Of a DNA stretch of 13,160 nt, positions 1 through 6,883 are shown in pieces (the first letter of the stretch is position 1; every line of letters starts with the position of its first letter). A program made the position numbers and the translations under genes. Below the pieces are notes generated by a model. It was not told the origin of the DNA. It made no database searches and saw only the letters and a program-made list of their open reading frames with translations. Origin of the DNA: Cyanobacteriota bacterium (GTDB taxonomy: Bacteria; Cyanobacteriota; Cyanobacteriia; Leptolyngbyales; Leptolyngbyaceae); assembly GCA_027482985.1 (NCBI GenBank), contig JAIXVO010000804.1, forward strand, positions 1 through 13,160, given 5' to 3'.

Positions 1-1
1 A

Positions 2-82
2 GCCAGTCGTCGAGGACGTCAAACCATCCTCGAGTCGGCTGCATACGTCCGACTGCTATGGTCATGGATTCAAACCCTCTAG
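2..82 (+). other. Possible 3' end of a gene entering from the left edge
   Basis: Reading frame 2 is open from the left edge for 26 codons and ends in TAG at 80-82. The translated tail has a plausible protein-like composition (basic start, then an Ile-Leu-Glu-rich stretch and a Trp-containing end). I do not recognise a family. Frames 1 and 3 are also open for 45 and 29 codons, so openness alone proves little. The same stretch folds as hairpins, so it may instead be a non-coding tail. Confidence 0.2.
4..55. repeat. Nested inverted repeats (two adjacent hairpins plus an enclosing stem)
   Basis: TCGAGGA at 10-16 pairs with TCCTCGA at 27-33, giving a 7-bp stem with a 10-nt loop. AGTCGG at 33-38 pairs with CCGACT at 49-54, giving a 6-bp stem with a 10-nt loop. 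In addition CAGTCG at 4-9 is the exact complement of CGACTG at 50-55, so an enclosing stem competes with the second hairpin. There is no U-run after it. It could be a terminator without a U-tract, a structured RNA element, or chance structure in a gene end. Confidence 0.4.
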
Positions 83-412
83 TTGTTACTAAAAATGCAG
101 GTTCTCTAGAGCGAAGAGTTTTATGTCTTACATCATAAGAGAAATCAGAAATTTTACAAACCGATACGTAAGCTCTCAGCAATTTTGATCAAGCCCAGCC
201 GATCTGACCCCGCGATCGCGCTTGACTTTGACGCGATCGAACACTCTTACTCTTGGCTGCTACCATCTGAAGCATCAATCTGTCAACGCTTTCAGCCGCT
301 TCCTAAGCAACCGCCGGGTCTGCCGCCGAAGCCTAAACAATTAACCTGCTCTGAGACTCAGAATACATAGCCTGTAGCCTTTCAAAATATATGGTGACAA
401 AGCTTAATGGTT

Positions 413-511
413 GGGAGGGAGAGGAAGGGGGTGGAAGAGGAAGGAGTCAGGAGATAGGAGTCAGGAGTCAGAAGGGAGAGACAGGCAAGGAGGCGGGGGT
501 CAGGAGGCGGG
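413..511. repeat. Purine-rich heptanucleotide (STRR-type) repeat tract
   Basis: The + strand is almost entirely purine here. Between 442 and 469 four 7-bp units follow each other: AGGAGTC, AGGAGAT, AGGAGTC, AGGAGTC. Further along, AGGAGGCGGG recurs at 488-497 and 502-511 with a 14-bp period, again a multiple of seven. Short tandemly repeated repetitive (STRR) heptamers are well known in cyanobacterial spacers. Translation of either strand gives only low-complexity peptides, so I take this as non-coding. Confidence 0.75.
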
Positions 512-643
512 AAACTATCCACAACAGGCTTTGGTAGTTCTATCCCTGACTCAGCTAGGCTGATCAATCTCTGACTGAATCTGTGACCTATTGATACTTT
601 TCTCAAAATGTCCAAACCTTGTAATCATCTAAAGTTTCCCGCC
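506..643. repeat. 138-bp element bounded by an 11-bp perfect inverted repeat
   Basis: GGCGGGAAACT at 506-516 is the exact reverse complement of AGTTTCCCGCC at 633-643. The left copy sits at the end of the purine tract and the right copy just before the pyrimidine tract. The interior is not low-complexity and includes a small perfect hairpin (TCAGC, TAG loop, GCTGA). I see no clear target-site duplication at the borders, so a miniature transposable element is possible but not shown. The alternative is a long stem-loop in the miaB leader. Confidence 0.45.
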
Positions 644-660
644 AGGTCAACTCGCAGATG

Positions 661-751
661 CCCCCATCCTTCCAACTCCTGCCTCCTGCCCTCCCTCCCC
701 TTCCTTCCTCTCCCGCTCCCTCCCTTCTTCTCCCTCCCCTTCCCATTCCCC
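661..751. repeat. Pyrimidine tract with G-quadruplex motifs on the minus strand
   Basis: This stretch is mainly C and T, with two CTCCTGC heptamers at 676-689. From 712 to 751 there are seven runs of three or more C. On the minus strand the last four (732-751) give G4-AAT-G3-AA-G4-A-G3, which fits the G-quadruplex consensus with loops of 3, 2 and 1. An overlapping set (712-734) has loops of 7, 1 and 3. The motif ends about 52 bases before the miaB start codon, so it could affect transcription from the template strand. Confidence 0.5.
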
Positions 752-803
752 TAACACATACGGCACAATGAAATACTGACCTTTTGCGTGTAGTTGTGCT
801 CCC

Positions 804-2186
804 ATGTCTAGGGCTTCCCGTCGATATCACATCACCACTTTTGGCTGCCAGATGAACAAAGCCGACTCGGAGCGGATGGCTGGCATTCTGGAAACTCTGG
901 GGTTTGAGTGGGCTGAAGAACCGGATGAGGCCAATCTGATTCTGTATAACACTTGCACAATTCGCGATAATGCCGAGCAGAAGGTGTACTCCTATCTGGG
1001 ACGGCAAGCCAAACGGAAACAGACAGAACCCGATTTGACGCTGATTGTGGCGGGCTGTGTGGCGCAACAGGAAGGGGAAAAATTACTGCGACGCGTGCCA
1101 GAACTAGATTTGGTGATGGGGCCGCAACACGCCAATCGGTTAGCGGATTTGCTGGAACAGGTGTTGAGCGGTAATCAGGTGGTGGCGACGGAGCCTGTTC
1201 ACATCATGGAAGACATCACCAAGCCGCGCCGGGATAGTCAGGTGACGGCCTGGGTGAATGTGATTTATGGCTGTAACGAACGCTGTACCTACTGCGTGGT
1301 GCCCAATGTGCGCGGGGTGGAACAATCTCGCACGCCAGCCGCGATTCGAGCGGAGATGGAAGCGTTGGGTCAGCAGGGTTTCAAGGAAGTGACGTTGTTA
1401 GGCCAGAATATTGATGCCTATGGGCGGGATTTGCCTGGAGTGACGGCAGAGGGGCGGCATCAACACACGCTGACGGATTTGCTGTATTTCGTGCATGATG
1501 TGCCGGGGATTGAACGCATCCGGTTTGCGACCAGCCATCCCCGCTATTTTACCGATCGCCTGATTCGCGCCTGTGCTGAGTTGCCCAAGGTGTGTGAGCA
1601 TTTCCACATCCCGTTTCAGTCGGGCGACAACAACTTGTTGAAGGCGATGAGTCGCGGTTATACCCATGAGCGCTATCGCCGCATTATTGACTCGATTCGG
1701 GCGATCATGCCCCATGCGTCCATCAGTGCGGATGCGATCGTCGGGTTTCCTGGTGAAACCGAAGCCCAATTTGAAAAAACCCTGGAACTGGTCGAGGACA
1801 TTGGCTTTGATCAGTTGAATACCGCTGCGTATTCGCCTCGTCCCGGCACACCCGCCGCCCTCTGGGACAATCAACTGAGTGAAACCGTCAAGAGCGATCG
1901 CCTGCAACGGCTCAATCATTTGGTCTCCATCAAAGCGGCGGAGCGATCGCAGCGCTATCTCGGCAGAGTAGAAGAAGTTCTGGTAGAAGCCGCCAACGAG
2001 AAAGACCCAACGCAGGTCATGGGACGCACTCGCGGCAATCGGCTGACCTTCTTCACAGGCAACATTCAACAACTCCACGGTCAGGTCGTCCCGGTAAAAA
2101 TCACCCAGGTTCGCCCGTTCAGCCTCTCTGGAGAACCCCTTGTGGCTGACCAGCCCCAGGAGTCCCGCAATTTAAGCCCAGTTTAG
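804..2186 (+). CDS. miaB: tRNA-2-methylthio-N6-dimethylallyladenosine synthase (MiaB)
   Basis: MiaB is a radical-SAM methylthiotransferase that converts i6A-37 of tRNAs reading UNN codons to ms2i6A, in the cytoplasm. The 460-residue product has the full MTTase layout. The N-terminal UPF0004 domain carries its three cluster cysteines at C15 (FGCQMN), C51 (NTCTIR) and C85 (AGCVAQ). The radical-SAM core has the CxxxCxxC triad at C157, C161 and C164 in [10 protein letters not shown]-terminal TRAM domain covers roughly 375-440. The [12 protein letters not shown] opening and the GxxNxCxxxCxxC context separate MiaB from RimO and MtaB. The ATG at 804 places C15 at the usual distance from the start; no good Shine-Dalgarno precedes it, which is common in cyanobacteria. 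It is convergent with the repeat-protein gene ending at 2376. No truncation or missing ligand is seen. Confidence 0.97.
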   Translation: MSRASRRYHITTFGCQMNKADSERMAGILETLGFEWAEEPDEANLILYNTCTIRDNAEQKVYSYLGRQAKRKQTEPDLTLIVAGCVAQQEGEKLLRRVPELDLVMGPQHANRLADLLEQVLSGNQVVATEPVHIMEDITKPRRDSQVTAWVNVIYGCNERCTYCVVPNVRGVEQSRTPAAIRAEMEALGQQGFKEVTLLGQNIDAYGRDLPGVTAEGRHQHTLTDLLYFVHDVPGIERIRFATSHPRYFTDRLIRACAELPKVCEHFHIPFQSGDNNLLKAMSRGYTHERYRRIIDSIRAIMPHASISADAIVGFPGETEAQFEKTLELVEDIGFDQLNTAAYSPRPGTPAALWDNQLSETVKSDRLQRLNHLVSIKAAERSQRYLGRVEEVLVEAANEKDPTQVMGRTRGNRLTFFTGNIQQLHGQVVPVKITQVRPFSLSGEPLVADQPQESRNLSPV

Positions 2187-2375
2187 GCGGCAGCGGCAAG
2201 GCAGCGGACAGCAGGAAACAGCCAGGTTAAGGGTTAAGGAAGCATTTTGCAAAACACATGGCTTGCGGTCTAATGGCTGTCCTTATGATGGGCGTTTCAC
2301 CAAACGTCCCTACCATTGGTAAACAAATACCAGGCATTTCGCCCTCCGCCTTCTGCCCTCTGCCCTCTGCCTTCC
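2187..2375. other. Convergent spacer between miaB and the repeat-protein gene
   Basis: This 189-bp spacer lies between two convergent stop codons. Near miaB, GGCAGCGG occurs twice, separated by three bases, followed by two GGTTAAG copies around 2225-2239. A hairpin is visible at 2290-2310 (GGGCGTTT, loop CACC, AAACGTCCC, with one bulged T). It could serve as a weak terminator for either gene, but no T-run follows on either strand. The last 35 bases are a heptamer array, listed separately. Confidence 0.5.
2341..2375. repeat. STRR heptamer array abutting a stop codon
   Basis: Five consecutive 7-bp units follow the pattern GCCYTCY: GCCCTCC, GCCTTCT, GCCCTCT, GCCCTCT, GCCTTCC. The array ends exactly one base before the stop codon (2376-2378, minus strand) of the repeat-protein gene, so it begins immediately after the coding sequence on the transcript. 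GCCTTCT-type heptamers are a familiar STRR class in cyanobacteria. Confidence 0.8.
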
Positions 2376-4502
2376 CTAAGGTTTGCCCGTCTGTTGCCAG
2401 GTTTGAATCTGAGCTTGGGCTTCAGTATAGGCAGCGCTGCGGGTCGGAATGCGTTGGGCAATCCCGATCGCGCCAGCAACATTGAGGGCATTGGCCTGAT
2501 CCCGCGCCAGTTGCAGCAGTTGCCAGCTCCAGTCATTAATGGCGGCATTGATTTCGGATTGCACCGCTCCCGCCGCCGGAATTTGGCTGGCCAGGCGAAT
2601 GGCGTTGGCTAAGGCGACGGGATTACCCACACTGGCAAGTTGACGCGCGTCTTGTAAACTACGTTGGGCTTGGGCTTGAGCGGTTTGCGCCTGCACTTGT
2701 TCCACCTGCGCCTGAATTTGACCGCGCCATTGGGCGACATCCGCTTGGGCCGCATCGTACAGCGATCGCCCGGGACGAATGCGTTCAGCTAAATCGATCG
2801 CGGCCTGGATGTTCCCCGAAAATGCCAGGGCACGGGCTTGATCCAACACGGGTTGATCCTGAATGCGCTGAATTTGCCCATTCCATTGTTGAATTTTTTG
2901 CTGGGCTTCGTCGTACAGTGCCCGCCCTGGGGCGATCTGGCTGGCCTGATTGACGGCAGCTTGCAAGGAATTAGGATCGCCGACACTGGCAAACTGTTCG
3001 GCCTGATCCAACAAGGGTCGATCAGAGATCGTTTGGATTGCCGCCTGCCACTTTTGGATCTCCTTCTGAGCTTCATTCCAACGGGGATTCGCGGCTCCGA
3101 CTTGAGAAGCTGCTGTGATCGCCGCCATGTAACCATCCACACTTTGATTCTGTGCCAATAAACGGGCGCGTTCCAGCTGAGCCAGTCCTTCAATTTCGGA
3201 TTGCCAACGGGTAATCAGGGTTTGGGCTTTGCCATAGTAAGGGCGACCCGGCAAAACGCGTTGTGCCTGGGAAATGGCTGCTTCCAGTCCCGCCACCGAG
3301 TCTAACCAAACATTGGATTGGGCATTCGCCAGAATTGTGAGATCCCGCTTCTCCGACTCGACCTGAGCCGCTGCCGGAATTTGGTTAATAATCGATAACG
3401 CTTCGGACAGATTTTCACGATCGAGGGATTTTTGCGCCAGCTCTAACATTTGGCGACCGAATGCCTGAATTTTGACTTGAGCCAGGGCGTAAATATAACT
3501 GTCTGGGCGAATTTCCTGTGCCAGTTTGATGGCTTGCTGCAAACTCGCTAAATCGCCCCGATCCGCTAACCACTCAGCTTTAAACAGTTTGTTGCCATCC
3601 GCTCGGGCCGTGTTGATGCGGTTGTTCAGATCGTCATAGCGCGTCGTTTGCCAGTAACGATTGTTAATGTCCAACAAGTTGATCGCCTGTTCAAACGCCC
3701 GTCGCCAATCGCGTTTTCGCAGAGCCGCTTCCGCTTTGTGATAAATCGCTTCGGCTTCTGCCCAAGTTTTTTCCCAGGTTTTCACCCGTTCTTCGACCAG
3801 CCGATAGGCCGTCACCTTGGCGGGAATTTTCCGAGCGGCCGCCGTAGCCCCCTCCAAATCACCCTGCTGGAACAGTTCTTCCGCTAACTTCAACACTTCC
3901 TGCGACCACAGCTCAATCAAGCGATCGGCTTCGCCCCGCATCGCATGATCGGCTGGCAGCCCATCCACCAACATAATGGCTTCCAGTAGATCCTTCGCCG
4001 TTTGCTTACTGGCGGCAATCCGGGCACACTCGAAGCGCATCGAAGCCGAGGCCAACGGCCAGAACACAGCGGGACAGTTGGGTAATCCCGGTAACTGAAA
4101 AATAAAGGCGATCGCCAGCGAAGCCGAACTGAGACAGACTAAAAATCCAGTAAAAATTAAAAATTGCCAACTCGAAATCAGTCGTTTTAACCACTGTCCC
4201 ACTGCCCTCAGAAGGCGACCCAAGGACCGCCAAAATCGAGCTAGCCACCCTTTGCGGAGGCGGCGCACCGACCGGGAACGAGGTTGGCGATCGCGAAAGG
4301 GTTCTGTAAACGAGGGGGGATATTCGGGGGCGATCGTGGTGGGAGAGTCCACAGCATTCGCCGCTGCGGGTGTCACAGGCACTCGTTGCTGACCCGCACC
4401 CCGCTGACCTTCGGCGGCAAAGGGCTGAATCTGCCGATCCCCCTGACTAGGCACAGCCTGACGACGAGATTTTGGGTCTGAATTGCCGGAATTTACAGCC
4501 AT
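2376..4502 (-). CDS. Single-TM membrane protein with about ten ~50-residue helical repeats, function unknown
   Basis: The product has 708 residues from the ATG at 4502; a TTG two codons upstream is possible. Residues 1-75 are hydrophilic and Pro/Gln-rich. A strongly basic stretch (76-108, many Arg and Lys) precedes one transmembrane helix at about 113-136. This predicts the N-terminus in the cytoplasm and the rest outside. Just after the helix are two cysteines, C143 and C159, that could form a disulfide. From about 205 to the end, some ten units of 40-60 residues recur. Each has an Ala/Leu helix, a short turn often with Gly, an A-x-x-I-x-P-G-R-x-x-Y-like centre, then E/D-A-Q-x-x-I-x-x-W. This resembles a TPR-like solenoid but is not a standard TPR. 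Similar cyanobacterial proteins are often labelled chromosome segregation ATPase; I see no Walker motif, so that label looks wrong. It follows hslO on the same strand by 120 bp. Confidence 0.85.
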   Translation of the reverse strand: MAVNSGNSDPKSRRQAVPSQGDRQIQPFAAEGQRGAGQQRVPVTPAAANAVDSPTTIAPEYPPSFTEPFRDRQPRSRSVRRLRKGWLARFWRSLGRLLRAVGQWLKRLISSWQFLIFTGFLVCLSSASLAIAFIFQLPGLPNCPAVFWPLASASMRFECARIAASKQTAKDLLEAIMLVDGLPADHAMRGEADRLIELWSQEVLKLAEELFQQGDLEGATAAARKIPAKVTAYRLVEERVKTWEKTWAEAEAIYHKAEAALRKRDWRRAFEQAINLLDINNRYWQTTRYDDLNNRINTARADGNKLFKAEWLADRGDLASLQQAIKLAQEIRPDSYIYALAQVKIQAFGRQMLELAQKSLDRENLSEALSIINQIPAAAQVESEKRDLTILANAQSNVWLDSVAGLEAAISQAQRVLPGRPYYGKAQTLITRWQSEIEGLAQLERARLLAQNQSVDGYMAAITAASQVGAANPRWNEAQKEIQKWQAAIQTISDRPLLDQAEQFASVGDPNSLQAAVNQASQIAPGRALYDEAQQKIQQWNGQIQRIQDQPVLDQARALAFSGNIQAAIDLAERIRPGRSLYDAAQADVAQWRGQIQAQVEQVQAQTAQAQAQRSLQDARQLASVGNPVALANAIRLASQIPAAGAVQSEINAAINDWSWQLLQLARDQANALNVAGAIGIAQRIPTRSAAYTEAQAQIQTWQQTGKP

Positions 4503-4545
4503 AAGCAATGGGAGAGCAGCCGCACCAGTTCACATCCTCCCTGAC

Positions 4546-4574
4546 ATCCTAATCTTCAACCTGCAAAAACACAA
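4546..4574 (-). promoter_or_regulatory. Weak candidate promoter for the repeat-protein gene
   Basis: On the minus strand TTGTGT (4574-4569) and TAGGAT (4551-4546) are spaced by 17 bases, a sigma-70-like arrangement with three and four matches to consensus. It lies about 45 bases upstream of the ATG at 4502, inside the gap after hslO. If real, the gene need not depend on read-through from hslO. Confidence 0.25.
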
Positions 4575-4622
4575 AAGATTGAGCGAACAGGCACATCAAG
4601 AAGGACTGATTCTACTCGACTT

Positions 4623-5519
4623 TTACCCTTCGGCTTGCATTTCTGCCAAAAGTTGCATCAAATCGGCTTCACTGGCTTGATACCGATTGCCACAAAAATC
4701 ACAGGTGGCCTCGGCTCCCTTGTCTTGTTCAATCATTTCCTGGAGTTCCACCGTCCCAAACAGCTTCAGGGCACCCAACACCTTTTCGTGCGAACACCCG
4801 CAATGGAAGCGCACCAGTTGGACATCAGGCATCATTTCTAAGCCAATATCGCCCAGCAATTGCTCAAAAATGTCCTGCAAACTTTTGCCCGCCCGCAAGA
4901 GTGAGGTGAAACCACTCAAACTCGCGAGGCGGGACTCCAACAATTCCACCAAACTCTCATCCCGCGCGGCTTTGGGTAAAACTTGAATCAATAGCCCACC
5001 CGCCGTGGAAACCCCTTTTTCATCCACAAAAACCCCCACCATCAGCGCTGAGGGCGTTTGTTCCGAGGTCGCGAGGTAGTGGGTCAGGTCATCCCCAATT
5101 TCGCCCGACACCAGTTCTACAGTGCTGGAATAGGGGTAGCCATAGCCCACATCGCGAATCACATAGACATAGCCCTCCTGCCCCACGGCACCGCCCACAT
5201 CCAGTTTGCCCTGTGGCGTGGGAGCCAGTTCCACATTGGGATTCTCGACATAGCCGCGCACGGTGCCATCCAGCCCCGCATCGACCAAAATGCCACCCAA
5301 CGGGCCATTGCCCTTAATCCGAATGTTGACCCGCGATCGCGCCCGTTTCATGCTGGAGGCAAACAGGAGTCCGGCTGCCATCGTGCGCCCTAATGCTGCT
5401 GTTGCCAGGTAAGAAAGTTGATGCCGCAGTCGGGCTTCTTCCGTCAGGCGCGTCGTAATCACGCCCACGGCTCGAATGCCACCCTTAGCCGCTGTTGCCC
5501 GAATTAGCTGATCCGCCAT
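4623..5519 (-). CDS. hslO: Hsp33 redox-regulated holdase chaperone (HslO)
   Basis: Hsp33 is a cytoplasmic chaperone that is switched on by oxidation. Disulfide formation releases zinc, unfolds the linker and lets the protein hold unfolding clients. The 298-residue product is of the usual size. The N-terminal core (about 1-180) contains the typical ATAALGRTMAAGLLF region at about 40-53 and the glycine-rich YxYP stretch near 117-130. The C-terminal zinc switch is complete, with C240-x-C242 (CGC) and C273-x-x-C276 (CDFC), the Cx1C and Cx2C pattern. The ATG at 5519 is preceded by AAGGA at a short but workable spacing. It lies 58 bp downstream of the MlaD-like gene on the same strand. A TAGAAT box at 5560-5555 (minus) might be a -10 of its own promoter, but I see no matching -35. 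Confidence 0.96.
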   Translation of the reverse strand: MADQLIRATAAKGGIRAVGVITTRLTEEARLRHQLSYLATAALGRTMAAGLLFASSMKRARSRVNIRIKGNGPLGGILVDAGLDGTVRGYVENPNVELAPTPQGKLDVGGAVGQEGYVYVIRDVGYGYPYSSTVELVSGEIGDDLTHYLATSEQTPSALMVGVFVDEKGVSTAGGLLIQVLPKAARDESLVELLESRLASLSGFTSLLRAGKSLQDIFEQLLGDIGLEMMPDVQLVRFHCGCSHEKVLGALKLFGTVELQEMIEQDKGAEATCDFCGNRYQASEADLMQLLAEMQAEG

Positions 5520-5577
5520 GCAATCCTTGACATTTCTTTACGAGTTCTATCTCTATTCTAAAGGCTGAATCGACGGG

Positions 5578-6795
5578 CTAGCGATCGCGGCGGGGGAGTT
5601 CTGGCGAGACAGCGGCTGCGGCTTCAGGCGTGACAGGCATAATCACGATTTCCGCCGATTGTTTGTTCTTCAAAGCCGTCGCCAGGGGGGTTAACAATTG
5701 CGCCGTTTGGGTTTGTTGCTGCAATTGCTGGGTGGAAGACACCAACCCACTTAACCCATTGACCAAATTTCGCAAGTTATTCCGAAAGGCAGGATCACCC
5801 GTCAGTTCATCCAGATCGGCGGTGATCTTTTGGGCATTTTGGAAGGTCGATCGCGCCGAATCAAGCGTCTGCTGCAACATCAGTAAATTAGCGGGAGAGG
5901 TCAAGGCATCGGAAGCCGCCCGCAGATTCGCCGAGGCTTTCGCCGCATTCGCGGTCAGAGTTTCCAGATTTTGTAGGAATTCTCCCCGCTGGACGCGGTT
6001 CAAGGAGGTGCCAAAACTGCCAATGGTGCCCTTCAGTTGCACGCTGGTTTGTTCCAGGTTGTTCAGCGTGCTGACCAGGGTCGATTGATTAGTCGCAATC
6101 AAATTATTCACCTGATCGGCAGTCACGCCAATTTTGTCAGCCGTGCGACTAATGGCACTGGCGGAGGCAGAAAAGGTGCGGAGTTCCTGGCGTGCCGACT
6201 GAGTGAGGAGATTAAATTCTTTCGCCAAGCGGGTAATTTCTGCCGCCGCTTCCGAAGTGTTCTCGACGACAGAATTCACATTTTTGAAAAAGGCTGGATC
6301 AGTATAGGTATTGGCAAACTTGACGGACGCGCGAATCAGTTCATCCACACTCACCCCCGCTTCACCCGGCAACCGCGCATCGTTACACAGAATCACCGCA
6401 CGATTGCAATCTTTGTCCAGTGGTTTCGTCGTGACAGTGCCCGTGAGTTGCACAGTGGGCACCAACTCGATCGCACTCTGGCTGATCAACCCCGATTGGT
6501 TCACCTGCGCCACCACCTGACTGGGAATAATCAAGTCGGCGGGCGAAATTTGGGCTTCCACTTCGACTTTGTTGGGTTGGGGCGAGATCCCCACAATTTT
6601 GCCTACGGTCACACCTCGAAAGCGGATGGGTGCGCCATCTTGCAGCCCCGCACTGTTGGCAAATTCAATGAAGATCCGGAAGCTGCGGTTCGCCGGATTG
6701 AAGCCGCGTAACCAGAGCGCCATCCCCGCAAACAGCAGTAATCCCGCCAAAATTAAGAGTCCGACTGAACCTTCTCGTACTGTCCGCGATCGCAT
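5578..6795 (-). CDS. mlaD: MlaD-like MCE-domain phospholipid transport protein (TGD2/Ycf22 type)
   Basis: MCE proteins bind phospholipid between the inner and outer membrane as part of an ABC importer or exporter; plant TGD2 and algal Ycf22 are the photosynthetic relatives. The product has 405 residues from the ATG at 6795. One N-terminal transmembrane helix (about 11-30) is followed by an MCE domain at about 38-113, with the typical GLQDGAPIRFRGVTVGKI segment and the ISQSAIELVP end. The remaining 290 residues are helical and rich in Ala, Ser, Thr and Gln, as expected for the coiled C-terminal part. C130 and C137 might pair outside the membrane. I chose the ATG because AAGGAG lies nine bases upstream; the TTG two codons earlier would sit directly on the ribosome site. 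It follows the MlaF-like gene by 88 bp. No MlaE permease gene lies next to it here. Confidence 0.92.
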   Translation of the reverse strand: MRSRTVREGSVGLLILAGLLLFAGMALWLRGFNPANRSFRIFIEFANSAGLQDGAPIRFRGVTVGKIVGISPQPNKVEVEAQISPADLIIPSQVVAQVNQSGLISQSAIELVPTVQLTGTVTTKPLDKDCNRAVILCNDARLPGEAGVSVDELIRASVKFANTYTDPAFFKNVNSVVENTSEAAAEITRLAKEFNLLTQSARQELRTFSASASAISRTADKIGVTADQVNNLIATNQSTLVSTLNNLEQTSVQLKGTIGSFGTSLNRVQRGEFLQNLETLTANAAKASANLRAASDALTSPANLLMLQQTLDSARSTFQNAQKITADLDELTGDPAFRNNLRNLVNGLSGLVSSTQQLQQQTQTAQLLTPLATALKNKQSAEIVIMPVTPEAAAAVSPELPRRDR

Positions 6796-6801
6796 CCCCA
6801 A

Positions 6802-6810
6802 CCTCTCCTT
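6802..6810 (-). promoter_or_regulatory. Ribosome binding site that decides the mlaD start
   Basis: The minus strand reads AAGGAGAGG followed by TTGGGGATG. The core AAGGAG is nine bases from the ATG at 6795 but only three from the TTG at 6801, which favours the ATG. It is the strongest Shine-Dalgarno sequence I noticed in the window. Confidence 0.6.
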
Positions 6811-6842
6811 AAACGACCCCGCCGTCCTCTCGGATCATTAAT

Positions 6843-6861
6843 TCACCCCGATGGGGAGTGA
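6843..6861. other. Small hairpin in the mlaF-mlaD gap
   Basis: TCAC-CCC, a short loop, GGG and GTGA can pair with a two-base bulge, giving a seven-pair stem between the MlaF-like stop and the MlaD-like start. No T-run follows on the minus strand, so it looks more like an intercistronic stem than a terminator. It could affect the relative expression of the two genes. Confidence 0.3.
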
Positions 6862-6883
6862 TTCCGGTGCCAGATTCGACTTC

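Larger units (their letters stand above)
1..803. other. Gene-poor, repeat-rich region upstream of miaB
   Basis: No convincing complete coding region is visible in these roughly 800 bases. Short open frames here are either low-complexity translations of the repeat tracts or lack start signals and family resemblance. The region contains nested hairpins at the left edge (4-55), a purine-rich heptamer tract (413-516), an 11-bp inverted repeat (506-516 with 633-643) and a long pyrimidine tract (661-751). The 5' part (about 140-400) is ordinary AT-richer sequence with one HIP1 site near 211. I could not pick out a strong promoter for miaB, which must lie somewhere in the 3' part of this region or within the pyrimidine tract. 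Confidence 0.6.

Noticed and set aside
185..370. 61-codon open frame starting with TTG in the left region
   Set aside because: TTG start without a ribosome site, Pro/Lys/Gln-rich tail of no recognisable family, and surrounded by non-coding repeats.
382..615. 77-codon minus-strand frame across the purine tract
   Set aside because: The peptide is a translation of the heptamer repeats (Leu/Thr/Pro/Ser low complexity), a common spurious call in cyanobacteria.
413..751. CRISPR array
   Set aside because: Repeat units are 7 bp, contiguous and without spacers; no cas genes in the window.
603..1067. 154-codon minus-strand frame overlapping the start of miaB
   Set aside because: Antisense to the conserved MiaB N-terminal domain and partly low-complexity Gly/Arg from the pyrimidine tract.
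1398..2078. 226-codon antisense frame inside miaB
   Set aside because: Shadow of a clear MiaB coding region; no family resemblance.
6037..6711. 224-codon plus-strand frame inside the MlaD-like gene
   Set aside because: Antisense shadow of a gene with a recognisable MCE domain; rich in Arg and His as expected from reverse reading.
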